Positions 35,352 through 43,871 are shown, numbered from the stretch's first letter. The stretch is DNA of 50,914 nt from Polyangiaceae bacterium (GCA_025453595.1 JALOQB010000006.1:1-50914); one strand, 5' to 3'. Notes: generated by a model not told the origin, from the sequence alone. A program made the numbers and translations.

Positions 35352-35366
35352 GTCGCGGGCCGCGAC
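35352..35366. promoter_or_regulatory. candidate TetR operator
   Basis: GTCGCGGGCCGCGAC is a perfect inverted repeat with 6-bp arms and a 3-bp centre. It lies 19 bp upstream of the TetR start and 55 bp upstream of the P450 start, in an 88-bp divergent intergenic region. Position and symmetry fit a TetR dimer site; GC-rich DNA makes chance palindromes more likely, so this is tentative. Confidence 0.45.
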
Positions 35367-35421
35367 GGGCGATCTTACCTTCCCAGCGTACAACGCCCCT
35401 TTGCCCTCGACCGAGCCCCGG

Positions 35422-36825
35422 ATGAACGCCTCGACCGACCCTCTCCTGCCGCTCTCCTCGATCCCCACGCTCCCCCGGCTCCCCGTGGTCGCCAGCATGC
35501 CCTGGCTCTACCACCCGGAGGGCTTCATGGCCCGCATGCTCCAGCTCCTGGAGCAGCACCGCGACGCCGGCGCCATCCGGGTCCCGCTCCCCACGGGTCA
35601 CAGCCCGATCTTTGTGGGCAACGTGGATCTCGCCACCGACGTCCTCGACGAGGCGCGCTTCGAGAAGGTGCTCGAAGGGCCCCTCGTTCATATCCGTGAC
35701 TTCGCCGGCGACGGCCTGTTCACCGCCCACTCCCACGAGGAGAACTGGCACCGCGCCCACCGGATCCTCACCCCTGGCTTCTCCAGCGCCTCCATCGACC
35801 GGTACTACCCGGCGATGGTCGAGTCCCTCCAGGCCCTCTGCGCCCACTGGCGCCGCGCCACGGGCCCCGTCGATGTCGTGCTGGACATGACCCGGCTGAC
35901 GCTGGACACCATCTCCCTCGCCGGCTTCGCCCACCGCTTCGAGAGCTTCGACCGGCCGACCCTCCACCCGTTCCTCCAGGCCCTCGCCCGCGCCCTCCAG
36001 GAGTCCATCGACGCGCTCCGGCGTCCCCCCTTCTTGTTCCCTCTGTTCCGCGCCACCCGGGCCCGCTACCGGCAGGACATCGCCACCATGTTCTCCCTGG
36101 TGGACGAGGTCATCCAGCAGCGAAAGCAGAGGCCGCGGGCCGACTGGCCCAGCGACTTCCTCTCGCTGATGCTCGACGCCCCGGACCCGGGCTCCGGCGA
36201 GCGGCTCTCCGACGAGAACATCCGCTACCAGATCCTCACCTTCCTGATCGCCGGCCACGAGACCACCGCCGGGCTCCTGGCCTTCGCCCTCCATCAGCTC
36301 GCCCTCGACCCGGCGCTGCTCCAGCGGGTGCGCGCCGAGGTCGACGCCCTCGGGCACGGCCGGATGCCCTCGATGAAGGAGGTCCTCGGCCTGGACCTCA
36401 CCCGCCGCGTCCTCTCCGAGACCCTGCGGCTCTGGCCCACGGTGCCGGCCATCACCCGGGCTGCCAGGGCGGATACCTCCCTCGCCGGGCGCATCCGGGT
36501 GCCCCGGGGCCAGCCCCTGGGGCTCCTGATCAGCGCCATGCACCGGGACCCCACCGTCTGGCCCGATCCCTCTCGCTTTGACCCGGATCGCTTCCTCCCC
36601 GGGCCCACCCGGGCGCGCCCGGCCGCCGCCTACAAGCCCTTCGGCGTGGGCAAGCGCGCCTGCACCGGGCGCCACTTCGCCCTGGTCGAGGCCACCCTCT
36701 GCCTCGCCGTCCTGGTCCGCGATTTCGAGCTGGGACCTGTCCCCCCCCTCACCCTGGCCCCCACCGTCTCCCCCAAGCCCCGGGGTTTCTTCCTCCGGGT
36801 CACCCCGCGGCGCGGCGCCACGTGA
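35422..36825 (+). CDS. cytochrome P450, CYP102 (P450-BM3)-type heme domain without reductase
   Basis: A 467-residue protein. The ATG at 35422 starts it; upstream codons run into the regulator. P450 marks: I-helix FLIAGHETTAGLL, ExxR ETLRLWP, and heme loop FGVGKRACTG with Cys414. Several stretches match the BM3 heme domain almost word for word: RDFAGDGLFT, DMTRLTLDTI, SDENIRYQI and KPFGVGKRAC. BM3 is a fused fatty-acid hydroxylase, but this gene stops right after the heme domain and no reductase or ferredoxin gene is adjacent. Fatty acid or lipid hydroxylation is plausible; the electron donor must be elsewhere. Confidence 0.92.
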   Translation: MNASTDPLLPLSSIPTLPRLPVVASMPWLYHPEGFMARMLQLLEQHRDAGAIRVPLPTGHSPIFVGNVDLATDVLDEARFEKVLEGPLVHIRDFAGDGLFTAHSHEENWHRAHRILTPGFSSASIDRYYPAMVESLQALCAHWRRATGPVDVVLDMTRLTLDTISLAGFAHRFESFDRPTLHPFLQALARALQESIDALRRPPFLFPLFRATRARYRQDIATMFSLVDEVIQQRKQRPRADWPSDFLSLMLDAPDPGSGERLSDENIRYQILTFLIAGHETTAGLLAFALHQLALDPALLQRVRAEVDALGHGRMPSMKEVLGLDLTRRVLSETLRLWPTVPAITRAARADTSLAGRIRVPRGQPLGLLISAMHRDPTVWPDPSRFDPDRFLPGPTRARPAAAYKPFGVGKRACTGRHFALVEATLCLAVLVRDFELGPVPPLTLAPTVSPKPRGFFLRVTPRRGAT

Positions 36826-36867
36826 GCCCCGGCGCGACCTCCGCGCCCTGGCCCGGCGCCGCGGCCC

Positions 36868-37473
36868 TCACGGCTGCTCTGCGGCGATCCGATCGGGCCA
36901 CACGCCGGTATCGAAGTAGGTGAGCACGTCCGAGGCCTCGTCCTGCACCGACCACATCCCGGGGCAGAGGGCGCTGTCGGAGCCCTTGAGCCGCTCCACC
37001 TCGGGCCTCAGCTCCATCAGCTTCGCCTGGCCCACCGCGTACACGCACCAGAAGCGCACCTCCGGCGACTCGTCCTTGAGCCCCGCCCCCAGCGCGTCGA
37101 TCACCTTGCCCCGCTGCGCCTCCGTGAGCGCTCGCTCCGCGATGGCCTTGCCGATCCCCTCCGCCGCCTGCCCCCGCACCTCCGCCGCCTCCCTCGTGTC
37201 CTGCAGCGCCGGCAGCAGCGCCCACGCCGCGCGCTTCTCGCCCCAGCAGGACAGCTCGTAGGCGATGGCCCGGCGTACCCCCTCCGAGCTGTCGCTCCGG
37301 AGCTGCGAGGCGAGCGCATGGAACACCTGGTCGATCTGCCGCCGCGCGTTGCGCACCGGCCCGAAGGTCTTGAGCCCGAACGAGATCACCTCGATCGCCA
37401 GCAGGCGGGTCTCTTCCGGGGTGCCCGACAGGGCGGCCAGCGCCCGGTCCACGTGCTTGCTTCTTCGTCGCAT
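36868..37473 (-). CDS. HEAT-repeat protein
   Basis: A 201-residue protein built of helical pairs. Examples are SSEGVRRAIAYELSCWGEKRAAWALLPALQDTREAAEVRGQAAEGIGKAI and SPEVRFWCVYAVGQAKLMELRPEVERL, which have the HEAT/PBS-lyase repeat pattern (D-x-x-x-x-V-R). There is no signal peptide. Such proteins serve as protein-binding scaffolds. It is convergent with the P450 gene (42 bp apart) and divergent from the ArsR-methyltransferase gene. A specific role is not visible. Confidence 0.75.
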   Translation of the reverse strand: MRRRSKHVDRALAALSGTPEETRLLAIEVISFGLKTFGPVRNARRQIDQVFHALASQLRSDSSEGVRRAIAYELSCWGEKRAAWALLPALQDTREAAEVRGQAAEGIGKAIAERALTEAQRGKVIDALGAGLKDESPEVRFWCVYAVGQAKLMELRPEVERLKGSDSALCPGMWSVQDEASDVLTYFDTGVWPDRIAAEQP

Positions 37474-37545
37474 GACCCACGACCCTACCAGGAGGCCCCC
37501 GGAAGAGGTGTTTTTGTCGGGAAAAAGATCTATTTATGCTTCTAG

Positions 37546-37559
37546 TTGCATGGATGCAT
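37546..37559. promoter_or_regulatory. candidate operator of the ArsR-methyltransferase/ahcY operon
   Basis: TTGCATGGATGCAT is a near-perfect inverted repeat (TGCAT-GG-ATGCA core) 15 bp before the ATG of the regulator. It lies in a markedly AT-rich stretch (37510-37560) that stands out from the surrounding DNA and probably holds the promoter. An ArsR-type dimer could bind here for autoregulation. Inference only. Confidence 0.4.
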
Positions 37560-37574
37560 GGAGTGCGGTAGAGC

Positions 37575-38537
37575 ATGCAGACCTCGATGGAGAAGTGGCT
37601 CGACCGATTCAAGGCGCTGGCAGACGAGAAGCGCCTCGAGCTGCTGGCGGCCCTGCAGGGCGACGAGCTCTCGGTGGGTGAGCTGGCCGAGGTGGTGCAG
37701 GCGGCGCAGCCCGGGGTGTCGAGGCACCTGCAGGCGCTGGGCAAGGCGGGGCTGGTGGTGGCGAGGCGGCAGGGGACGGCGACGTTCTACCGGCTCGCGG
37801 CGGACGAGCCTCTGCTGGGCGGGTCCTTCGGCGAAGAGCTGCGGCAGATGGGGCAGGGGAGGCACCTGTCGCAGCGGGTCGAGCGGGTGCTGGCGCGGCG
37901 CCGCGCCCGGAGCGAGAGCTTCTTTGACGGGGCCGAGCACTGGGACGCGCTGCGGGGCGAGCTGTTCACGGAGGCGGCGGGGTACAGCTCGCTGCTGCCG
38001 CTGGTGCCGAGGGGCATGACGGTGGCAGACGTGGGCACGGGCACCGGCGGGATGCTGCCCTTCCTGGCGCAGATCGCCAGCCGCATCGTGGCGGTCGATC
38101 TCTCTGCCGAGATGCTGCGGCGAGCGAGGGCCAAGGCGAGGGCGCTGGGGCTCCGCGAGGTGACCTTCCTGCAGGGGGACCTGGGGGCCTTGCCGGTCGA
38201 GAAGGCCTCCGTGGACGCCGCCTTTGCCTCCCTGGTGCTGCACCACGCCCCGAGGCCGCTGCAGGCGCTCCGCGAGATGGCGCGCATCGTGCGGCCCGGG
38301 GGGGCGGTGGTGGTGCTCGATCTGGTGAGCCACGGCCTCGACTGGCTCCGCGAAGAGCAGGCCGACCTGTGGCTCGGCTTCGGCAAGGACGAGTCCCTCG
38401 ACCTGGCCTCCCGGGCGGGGCTCTCCGAGCTCCAGCACCGCGTCGTCTCGCGCATCGATGTACGTGATCGCCTGGGGTGTGGCACCACGCCCCTTGAACT
38501 TTTCGTCCTGAGCGGCCGGGTCAGCGCCGCATCCTGA
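37575..38537 (+). CDS. ArsR-family regulator fused to SAM-dependent methyltransferase domain (SahR-like)
   Basis: A 320-residue protein. Residues 5-80 form an ArsR winged helix ([63 protein letters not shown]). Residues 140-260 are a class I methyltransferase with motif [11 protein letters not shown] (150-159), [10 protein letters not shown] and a conserved [24 protein letters not shown]. ArsR-methyltransferase proteins next to SAH hydrolase genes are known as SahR-type regulators, which sense S-adenosylhomocysteine. Here ahcY starts 11 bp downstream, so the methyltransferase fold probably acts as an SAM/SAH sensor controlling its own operon. Enzymatic activity is not excluded. Confidence 0.85.
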   Translation: MQTSMEKWLDRFKALADEKRLELLAALQGDELSVGELAEVVQAAQPGVSRHLQALGKAGLVVARRQGTATFYRLAADEPLLGGSFGEELRQMGQGRHLSQRVERVLARRRARSESFFDGAEHWDALRGELFTEAAGYSSLLPLVPRGMTVADVGTGTGGMLPFLAQIASRIVAVDLSAEMLRRARAKARALGLREVTFLQGDLGALPVEKASVDAAFASLVLHHAPRPLQALREMARIVRPGGAVVVLDLVSHGLDWLREEQADLWLGFGKDESLDLASRAGLSELQHRVVSRIDVRDRLGCGTTPLELFVLSGRVSAAS

Positions 38538-38548
38538 AGGAGAACACC

Positions 38549-39868
38549 ATGAGCAAGCCCGCACAGAAGTACAAGGTCAAGGACATCTCGCTCGCCGACT
38601 GGGGTCGGAAGACCATCGCCATGGCCGAGAAGGAGATGCCCGGTCTGATGGCGATCCGCGAGGAGTACGGCCCCTCCCAGCCCCTCAAGGGCGCGCGCGT
38701 CGCGGGCTGCCTCCACATGACCATCGAGACCGCGGTGCTCATCGAGACCCTGACGGCCCTCGGCGCCGAGGTCACCTGGACCTCCTGCAACATCTTCTCC
38801 ACCCAGGACCACGCCGCCGCCGCCATCGCCGCCGCGGGCGTCCCGGTCTTCGCCTGGAAGGGCGAGACCGAGGAGGAGTACGAGTGGTGCATCGAGCAGC
38901 AGCTCACCGCCTTCGAGGGCGGCAAGGGCCCCAACATGATCCTCGACGACGGCGGCGACCTCACCATCGTCGCCCACGACAAGCACCCCGAGCTCTTCTC
39001 CGGCTCCGACCCCATCCGCGGCATCTCGGAAGAGACCACCACCGGCGTCCACCGCCTCTACGAGATGGCCAAGAAGGGCACCCTCAAGGTCCCCGCCTTC
39101 AACGTCAACGACTCGGTCACCAAGTCGAAGTTCGACAACCTCTACGGCTGCCGCGAGTCCCTCCTCGACGGCATCAAGCGCGCCACCGACGTCATGATCG
39201 CCGGCAAGGTCGCCGTCGTGGCCGGCTACGGCGACGTGGGCAAGGGCAGCGCCTTCGCCCTCCGCAACATGGGCGCCCGCGTCCTCATCACCGAGATCGA
39301 CCCCATCTGCGCCCTCCAGGCCGCCATGGAAGGCTTCCAGGTCGTCTCCATGGAGACCGCCGCCCCCCAGGCTGACATCATCGTCACCGCCACCGGCTGC
39401 GCCGATATCGTCCGCTCCGAGCACATGCTGCTCATGAAGGACGAGGTCATCCTCTGCAACATCGGCCACTTCGACTGCGAGATCCAGGTCGCCTGGCTCG
39501 AGAAGCACCCCGAGATCAAGAAGGTCAACATCAAGCCCCAGGTCGACCAGTACGTCCTCCCCAACGGCAAGCGCATCACCCTCCTTGCCTCCGGTCGCCT
39601 CGTCAACCTCGGCTGCGCCACCGGCCACCCCAGCTTCGTGATGAGCACCTCGTTCTCCAACCAGGTCCTCGCCCAGATCGAGCTCTGGACCAACCCGGGC
39701 AAGTACTCCGTCGGCGTCTACACCCTGCCCAAGAAGCTCGACGAGAAGGTCGCACGCCTCCACCTCAAGAAGCTCGGCGTCGAGCTCACCACCCTCACCG
39801 CCGAGCAGGCCGGCTACCTCGGCGTCTCCGTCGAGGGCCCCTTCAAGCCCGAGTGGTACCGCTACTGA
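38549..39868 (+). CDS. ahcY: adenosylhomocysteinase (SAH hydrolase)
   Basis: A 439-residue enzyme with a good AAGGAG Shine-Dalgarno. It shows [74 protein letters not shown], the NAD-binding [33 protein letters not shown], and C-terminal KPEWYRY. It hydrolyses S-adenosylhomocysteine to adenosine and homocysteine, which feeds methionine synthesis (compare the methyltransferase/MTHFR fusion at 3.7-5.6 kb). It is the second gene of the operon with the ArsR-methyltransferase regulator and is followed by a bidirectional terminator. Confidence 0.98.
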   Translation: MSKPAQKYKVKDISLADWGRKTIAMAEKEMPGLMAIREEYGPSQPLKGARVAGCLHMTIETAVLIETLTALGAEVTWTSCNIFSTQDHAAAAIAAAGVPVFAWKGETEEEYEWCIEQQLTAFEGGKGPNMILDDGGDLTIVAHDKHPELFSGSDPIRGISEETTTGVHRLYEMAKKGTLKVPAFNVNDSVTKSKFDNLYGCRESLLDGIKRATDVMIAGKVAVVAGYGDVGKGSAFALRNMGARVLITEIDPICALQAAMEGFQVVSMETAAPQADIIVTATGCADIVRSEHMLLMKDEVILCNIGHFDCEIQVAWLEKHPEIKKVNIKPQVDQYVLPNGKRITLLASGRLVNLGCATGHPSFVMSTSFSNQVLAQIELWTNPGKYSVGVYTLPKKLDEKVARLHLKKLGVELTTLTAEQAGYLGVSVEGPFKPEWYRY

Positions 39869-39932
39869 GCCCCTCGCTGGCTCTCTAGCCCGGCGCGGCC
39901 TCTCCCCCCGGGCTGGAGGCCCATCGTTCACG

Positions 39933-39961
39933 AAAAAAAAGCCCGCACTCGCGGGCTTTTT
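39933..39961. terminator. bidirectional Rho-independent terminator
   Basis: A perfect GCCCGC-ACTC-GCGGGC hairpin is flanked by eight A on the left and five T on the right. It therefore terminates ahcY from the left and the convergent Q/P-rich lipoprotein gene from the right. It is the clearest intrinsic terminator in the window. Confidence 0.92.
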
Positions 39962-39979
39962 GCTTCTCTGCAGGGGTCT

Positions 39980-40282
39980 TCACTGCTGGGGCTGGGGGAA
40001 CGGCAGCGGCAGCGGCAGCGGCAACCCACCGGAACCCATCGGCAGCGGGATCGGGAGCCCCATGAAGCCGGTGTTCGCCGGCTGGGGCTGCGGCTGAGGC
40101 TGCTGCTGCGGCATCGGCTGCTGCGGCATCGGCTGCTGCTGCTGGGGGAACTGCTGCTGCTGCTGGGGGAACTGCTGCTGCTGCTGCGGGAACTGGGTCT
40201 GGGGATCGGGCTCGCGCCGGCAGGCGATCGCCAGGAGGGCCGTCAGGGCTGCAAACACGAGGGGGCGGAGGGCGGTCTTCAT
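39980..40282 (-). CDS. Gln/Pro-repeat lipoprotein
   Basis: A 100-residue protein. MKTALRPLVFAALTALLAIAC is a lipoprotein signal with lipobox AIAC, and that is the only Cys. The mature part is low complexity: three FPQQQQQ-type heptads, PMPQQ pentads, a QPQP run and a Leu/Pro-rich tail (LPIPLPMGSGGLPLPLPLPF). It has no fold signature and is probably a flexible envelope-anchored peptide. It is convergent with ahcY across the shared terminator and divergent from the DUF692 gene. Confidence 0.6.
   Translation of the reverse strand: MKTALRPLVFAALTALLAIACRREPDPQTQFPQQQQQFPQQQQQFPQQQQPMPQQPMPQQQPQPQPQPANTGFMGLPIPLPMGSGGLPLPLPLPFPQPQQ
40127..40195. repeat. 21-bp in-frame tandem repeats in the Q/P lipoprotein
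   Basis: The word GAACTG recurs at 40148, 40169 and 40190 within CTG-rich 21-bp units (minus strand Phe-Pro-Gln5), preceded by 15-bp units giving Pro-Met-Pro-Gln-Gln. The CTG/CAG tracts are prone to slippage; the unit lengths preserve the frame. Confidence 0.85.
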
Positions 40283-40452
40283 GAGGGTCTCGCGGGGGCT
40301 GGAGAAATCGGGATTATCCTAGACTGGAACGGCCCCGGTGGCTCATTTCTTTCACCCTGCACCGGCGAAGAACGAAAAAACCGGAGCGCTGCTCGTCACC
40401 TCCCCGCTTGTACCCTCTCCCCCGGGTCAACCTTCCTCTCTCCCGCCACCCC

Positions 40453-42171
40453 ATGAACCCCTCGAACCGCCCTGATCTCGGCGTCGGCGTCGGCCTTCGC
40501 TCCCGGCATTACGGCCATGTCCTCGCCGAGCGACCGGCCGTCGACTGGTTCGAGTGCATCAGCGAAAATTTCATGATCGCTGGCGGGGAGCACCTGTTCT
40601 ACCTCGACGCCATCGCCGACCTTTACCCCGTCGTTCTCCACGGGGTCAGCATGAACCTCGGTGGCGTTGACCCTCTCGATCGCGCTTACCTGCGTCGCCT
40701 CAACGACCTCGCCGCGCGCGTCCGATCCCCCTGGATCAGCGATCACCTCTGCTGGACCGGCGCCCGGGGCGTCCACCTCCACGATCTGCTCCCGCTCCCC
40801 ATGACCGCCCAGACCGTCCGCCACGTCGCTGATCGCATCCGCCACGTCCAGGACACCCTCGGGCGCCCCTTCGCCGTCGAGAACGTCTCCTCGTACATGA
40901 CCTACCGCTCCGACGAGATGCCCGAGTGGGAGTTCCTCTCCGCCGTCGTCGAGGCCGCCCGCTGCCACCTCCTGCTCGACGTCAACAACATCTTCGTCTC
41001 CGCCCACAACCACGGCTTCGATCCTCGCGTGTATCTTGATTCCATACCCCACGACCGGGTGATCCAGATGCACCTCGCAGGCCCCACGGACCTCGGGAAA
41101 TACCTGCTGGATAGCCACGGAGCCCCGGTCCGCGACGAGGTGTGGGCGCTCTACCGCCGCGCCTGCGAGAGGGTGGGCCCGTGCTCCACGCTGATCGAGT
41201 GGGACAACGACATCCCTCCCTTCGAGCGCCTCCAGGCCGAGGCCGACCAGGCGCGGCGGCTTCGCCAGCAGAGCCCCCGCGGCGCCTCCCCTGCGACGAC
41301 CCGGAGCGCCCGGGGCGACCTCGGAGCGCAAGACATGCAAGGAACACCGGGGGGCGCTCTCCACGAGCTCCAGCTCGCGCTGCCCGCGCTGCTGCGCCGC
41401 GACGAACCGATCCCGGATGCCCCGGACCTGGCGATGCTGGCGGGGGTGGTGGCCTCCGGGAGCGCCCGGATGAGCCCGGCGGAGCAGCTCGAGATCTACC
41501 GCGACCAGTTCTTTGTGCGCCACATCGAGGGCCTGCTGGACGACTACGCTGGCACCTGTGGCGTGCTGGGGGCCGAGCGCTTCGAGGCGCTGGCGCGCGC
41601 TTACCTGGCGGCTCACCCGCCCGCCACCTTCACGCTGCGGGACGTGGGCGATCGCTTCCCCGGGTTCCTGGAGCGAGCCGGGGCCGGGGCCCTCGCGGTG
41701 GACATGGCGCGGCTCGAGTGGGCGCTGGTCGAGGCTTCGGACGCGGAAGAGCTACCGCCGCTGGCCCCCTCGCTCCTGACACAGCTCGGCCCGGACGACC
41801 TGGATCGCTCGATCTTTCTCCTGGATCCAGGGCTGGGTCTTCTTGAACTCCGCTACCCGGTCCACGAGCTGCTGGACGCGGCAGAGGTGGGTGAGCTCCC
41901 GGGGGAGCCGGGGCCCCGGGCCTGCTGGGTCGTGGTCTACCGGAAGGCGGACTACACGCTCCACACGCGGGAGGTCTCGTCAACGATCTTCCGGGCCCTG
42001 GGTCTGCTTCGATCCGGGGTGGCGCTGGCCGACGCGCTGGATCAGGTCGCAGCCTCCCTGGGCTCCGAGGCCGAGCTGGAGGCCATGATGGCGAGCGTGG
42101 GCGCGTGGTTCGCGGAGTGGATGGCGTGGGGCTGGCTGCGCGGGCTGGCCCCCCCGGGAGGAGAGGCTTGA
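40453..42171 (+). CDS. MNIO (DUF692) oxidase fused to DUF2063 partner domain (BufB-BufC-like fusion)
   Basis: A 572-residue protein from the ATG at 40453. Residues 1-285 are DUF692, a TIM-barrel multinuclear non-heme iron oxidase. The metal-site motifs are intact: VLHGVSMNLG, ISDHLCWTG, FAVENVSSYM, LLLDVNNIFVSAHNHGFD, QMHLAG, and IEWDNDIPPF. Residues about 315-572 are DUF2063 (RMSPAEQLEIYRDQFFVRHIEGLLDDY, LARAYLAAHPPATFTLRDVGDRFPGFL, MARLEWALVEA), normally a separate protein that helps recognise the precursor. Enzymes of this class modify Cys or Asp/Asn of ribosomal peptides (bufferins, methanobactin). The usual precursor (DUF2282-type) and DoxX genes are not next to it, so its substrate is unknown. 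Confidence 0.9.
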   Translation: MNPSNRPDLGVGVGLRSRHYGHVLAERPAVDWFECISENFMIAGGEHLFYLDAIADLYPVVLHGVSMNLGGVDPLDRAYLRRLNDLAARVRSPWISDHLCWTGARGVHLHDLLPLPMTAQTVRHVADRIRHVQDTLGRPFAVENVSSYMTYRSDEMPEWEFLSAVVEAARCHLLLDVNNIFVSAHNHGFDPRVYLDSIPHDRVIQMHLAGPTDLGKYLLDSHGAPVRDEVWALYRRACERVGPCSTLIEWDNDIPPFERLQAEADQARRLRQQSPRGASPATTRSARGDLGAQDMQGTPGGALHELQLALPALLRRDEPIPDAPDLAMLAGVVASGSARMSPAEQLEIYRDQFFVRHIEGLLDDYAGTCGVLGAERFEALARAYLAAHPPATFTLRDVGDRFPGFLERAGAGALAVDMARLEWALVEASDAEELPPLAPSLLTQLGPDDLDRSIFLLDPGLGLLELRYPVHELLDAAEVGELPGEPGPRACWVVVYRKADYTLHTREVSSTIFRALGLLRSGVALADALDQVAASLGSEAELEAMMASVGAWFAEWMAWGWLRGLAPPGGEA

Positions 42172-42195
42172 AGGAGGGGACCCGCGGGGCCTAGA

Positions 42196-42903
42196 GTGCG
42201 CGCCCTCATGCTGGCCTGGGCCTTCCCGTGTTCCAACGCAGACGAAGTGGGCGCCTTGCTGCGGGCGCTCGGCAAGCACCGCTACCTGATGGAGTCGGAG
42301 CACCGGATCCACTGGGCGGTGGACGCGGCGCTGGCGGAGCACGAGCCCTTTGCCCACCACGCGAGGCAGTTCAGCGAGCGCCGCAGGCGGGAGCGAGACC
42401 TGGACCCTTCCTCGTACGAGCCGACGCTGTGGCGAGCGGCCTCGGCGGAGGAGATCGGCGAGGTCCTGCGGATCTTCTGGACGCCGGGGCGCCCGGCGCT
42501 GGACGCGGCGAGCCGGCTGCGCGCCCTGATCCAGCACGAGGGGCTGCCGATCCCGCAGCGAGCGCCCTTCGAGGGAGACCCGGATTTCCCGGATCACCCG
42601 CAGCTGATCCAGCTCTCCTGGCGGCTGCTGCCCATCTGCGATCTGGATCCAGCGCGCCACGCGGGGGCGCTGCGGGCCCTGGAAGACTGCGGCGAAGAGG
42701 TGGACGTGTCGGCGCCGGTGGATCAAGAAGGCCCGGACCTGGGGGTGCTGGAGCTGACCGAGGGGGCGCTGGAGGGGTCGCCGGTGAGCGAGTTCTTGAT
42801 CTGGGCCGACGGGTCCCGGGTGTACAGTGATTACGTGTTCCGTGGGGCCTGCAAGGTGGCCCGATTGCCCTGGGAACCAGAGAGCCCGGAGGCAGAAGAT
42901 TAA
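42196..42903 (+). CDS. unknown protein downstream of the DUF692-DUF2063 fusion
   Basis: A 235-residue protein; GTG at 42196 opens it, with an ATG four codons later as the alternative. No signal peptide or membrane segment. Features seen: a conserved-looking start (LAWAFPCSNADEVGALLRALGKHRYLMESEHRIHWAVDAALAEH), a charged helix (ARQFSERRRRERDLD) and an acidic end. Four Cys are scattered (FPCSN, PICDLD, EDCGEE, GACKVA). I recognise no family. It lies 24 bp after the oxidase fusion on the same strand and could be its functional partner, but is not a precursor-like peptide. The str promoter starts at its stop codon. Confidence 0.65.
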   Translation: MRALMLAWAFPCSNADEVGALLRALGKHRYLMESEHRIHWAVDAALAEHEPFAHHARQFSERRRRERDLDPSSYEPTLWRAASAEEIGEVLRIFWTPGRPALDAASRLRALIQHEGLPIPQRAPFEGDPDFPDHPQLIQLSWRLLPICDLDPARHAGALRALEDCGEEVDVSAPVDQEGPDLGVLELTEGALEGSPVSEFLIWADGSRVYSDYVFRGACKVARLPWEPESPEAED

Positions 42904-42907
42904 GTGC

Positions 42908-42935
42908 TTGACAGGGGGGGTCTGGCGGATACACT
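42908..42935 (+). promoter_or_regulatory. sigma70-type promoter of the str operon
   Basis: A perfect -35 TTGACA at 42908-42913 is followed, after 16 bp, by -10 TACACT at 42930-42935. It starts 4 bp after the stop of the upstream gene and 85 bp before the rpsL start. It is the best consensus promoter in the window and fits strong expression of ribosomal genes. Confidence 0.75.
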
Positions 42936-42992
42936 GCCGCCTCCCTGAAAAAGGATCACCCCTTTGACTCCTCTGGGGAACCCCTCGCAACG

Positions 42993-43391
42993 ATGCCGAC
43001 CATCAACCAGCTGATCCGCCAGGGGCGCCAGGCCGCCCACTACAAGACCGCCTCTCCCGCGCTCAAGTCGTGCCCTCAGAAGCGCGGCGTGTGCGTGCGT
43101 GTGTACACGACCACCCCGAAGAAGCCGAACTCGGCTCTGCGGAAGGTGTGCCGCGTGCGCCTCACCAACGGGATGGAGGTCACCAGCTACATCCCCGGCG
43201 AGGGGCATAACCTCCAGGAGCACTCCTCGGTGCTGATCCGAGGTGGCCGCGTGAAGGATCTGCCCGGAGTTCGCTACCACGTGGTCCGTGGCACGCTCGA
43301 CTCCTCGGGCGCGGCGGGGCCCTCCTCCACCAACAAGAAGACCCGGACGATTTCCCGCTCCAAGTACGGCGTCAAGCGTCCCAAGAGCTGA
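42993..43391 (+). CDS. rpsL: 30S ribosomal protein S12
   Basis: A 132-residue protein with the invariant [34 protein letters not shown], the KPNS decoding-centre loop and [18 protein letters not shown]. The lysines that mutate to give streptomycin resistance are wild type here. It is a few residues longer than most because of a Ser/Thr/Lys-rich insert ([16 protein letters not shown]) before the terminal [11 protein letters not shown]. First gene of the str operon, driven by the promoter just upstream. rpsG follows after 9 bp. Confidence 0.98.
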   Translation: MPTINQLIRQGRQAAHYKTASPALKSCPQKRGVCVRVYTTTPKKPNSALRKVCRVRLTNGMEVTSYIPGEGHNLQEHSSVLIRGGRVKDLPGVRYHVVRGTLDSSGAAGPSSTNKKTRTISRSKYGVKRPKS

Positions 43392-43400
43392 GAAGAAGCC

Positions 43401-43871
43401 ATGCCTCGTCGACGCGAAGTTCCCAAGCGGCGCATCACGCCCGATCCCAAGTTCAAGGACAAGCTCGTCTCCAAGTTCATGAATGTGCTCATGAGCGGGG
43501 GCAAGAAGTCCACCGCCGAAGGTATCCTGTACGGTGCCTTCGATGCCATCAAAGAGAAGAACAAGGAAGAGCCCCTCGAGATCTTCCGCAAGGCGCTCGA
43601 CAACACCAAGCCCAAGCTTGAGGTGAAGTCGCGGCGCGTTGGTGGCGCCACCTACCAGGTGCCGGTCGAGGTGCGCCCCGAGCGCCGCGTGTCGCTGGCG
43701 ATGCGCTGGCTGGTGTCCTACTCCCGCGATCGCGGCGAGAAGACGATGCGCGAGCGCCTCGCTGCCGAGCTGCTCGACGCGTCGCAGGGCCGCGGCAACG
43801 CGGTCAAGAAGAAGGACGACACGCACAAGATGGCCGAGGCGAACAAGGCGTTCGCCCACTACCGCTGGTGA
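43401..43871 (+). CDS. rpsG: 30S ribosomal protein S7
   Basis: A 156-residue protein. [48 protein letters not shown] and [26 protein letters not shown] are typical S7, with C-terminal [19 protein letters not shown]7 nucleates assembly of the 30S head by binding 16S rRNA. It has an AGAAGAAG Shine-Dalgarno and follows rpsL by 9 bp in the same operon. Confidence 0.98.
   Translation: MPRRREVPKRRITPDPKFKDKLVSKFMNVLMSGGKKSTAEGILYGAFDAIKEKNKEEPLEIFRKALDNTKPKLEVKSRRVGGATYQVPVEVRPERRVSLAMRWLVSYSRDRGEKTMRERLAAELLDASQGRGNAVKKKDDTHKMAEANKAFAHYRW

Noticed and set aside
33025-36675. A 1216-codon open frame on the minus strand
   Set aside because: It spans real genes on both strands, including the P450 and the TetR regulator, and has no recognisable domain.
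38538-38548. SAM/SAH riboswitch in front of ahcY
   Set aside because: Only 11 bp separate ahcY from the regulator gene, too short for any riboswitch, and the upstream promoter patch shows only a short palindrome.
39980-40282. Q/P-rich lipoprotein as precursor peptide of the DUF692 enzyme
   Set aside because: Its only Cys is the lipobox residue, it is on the opposite strand, and it has no DUF2282-like sequence.
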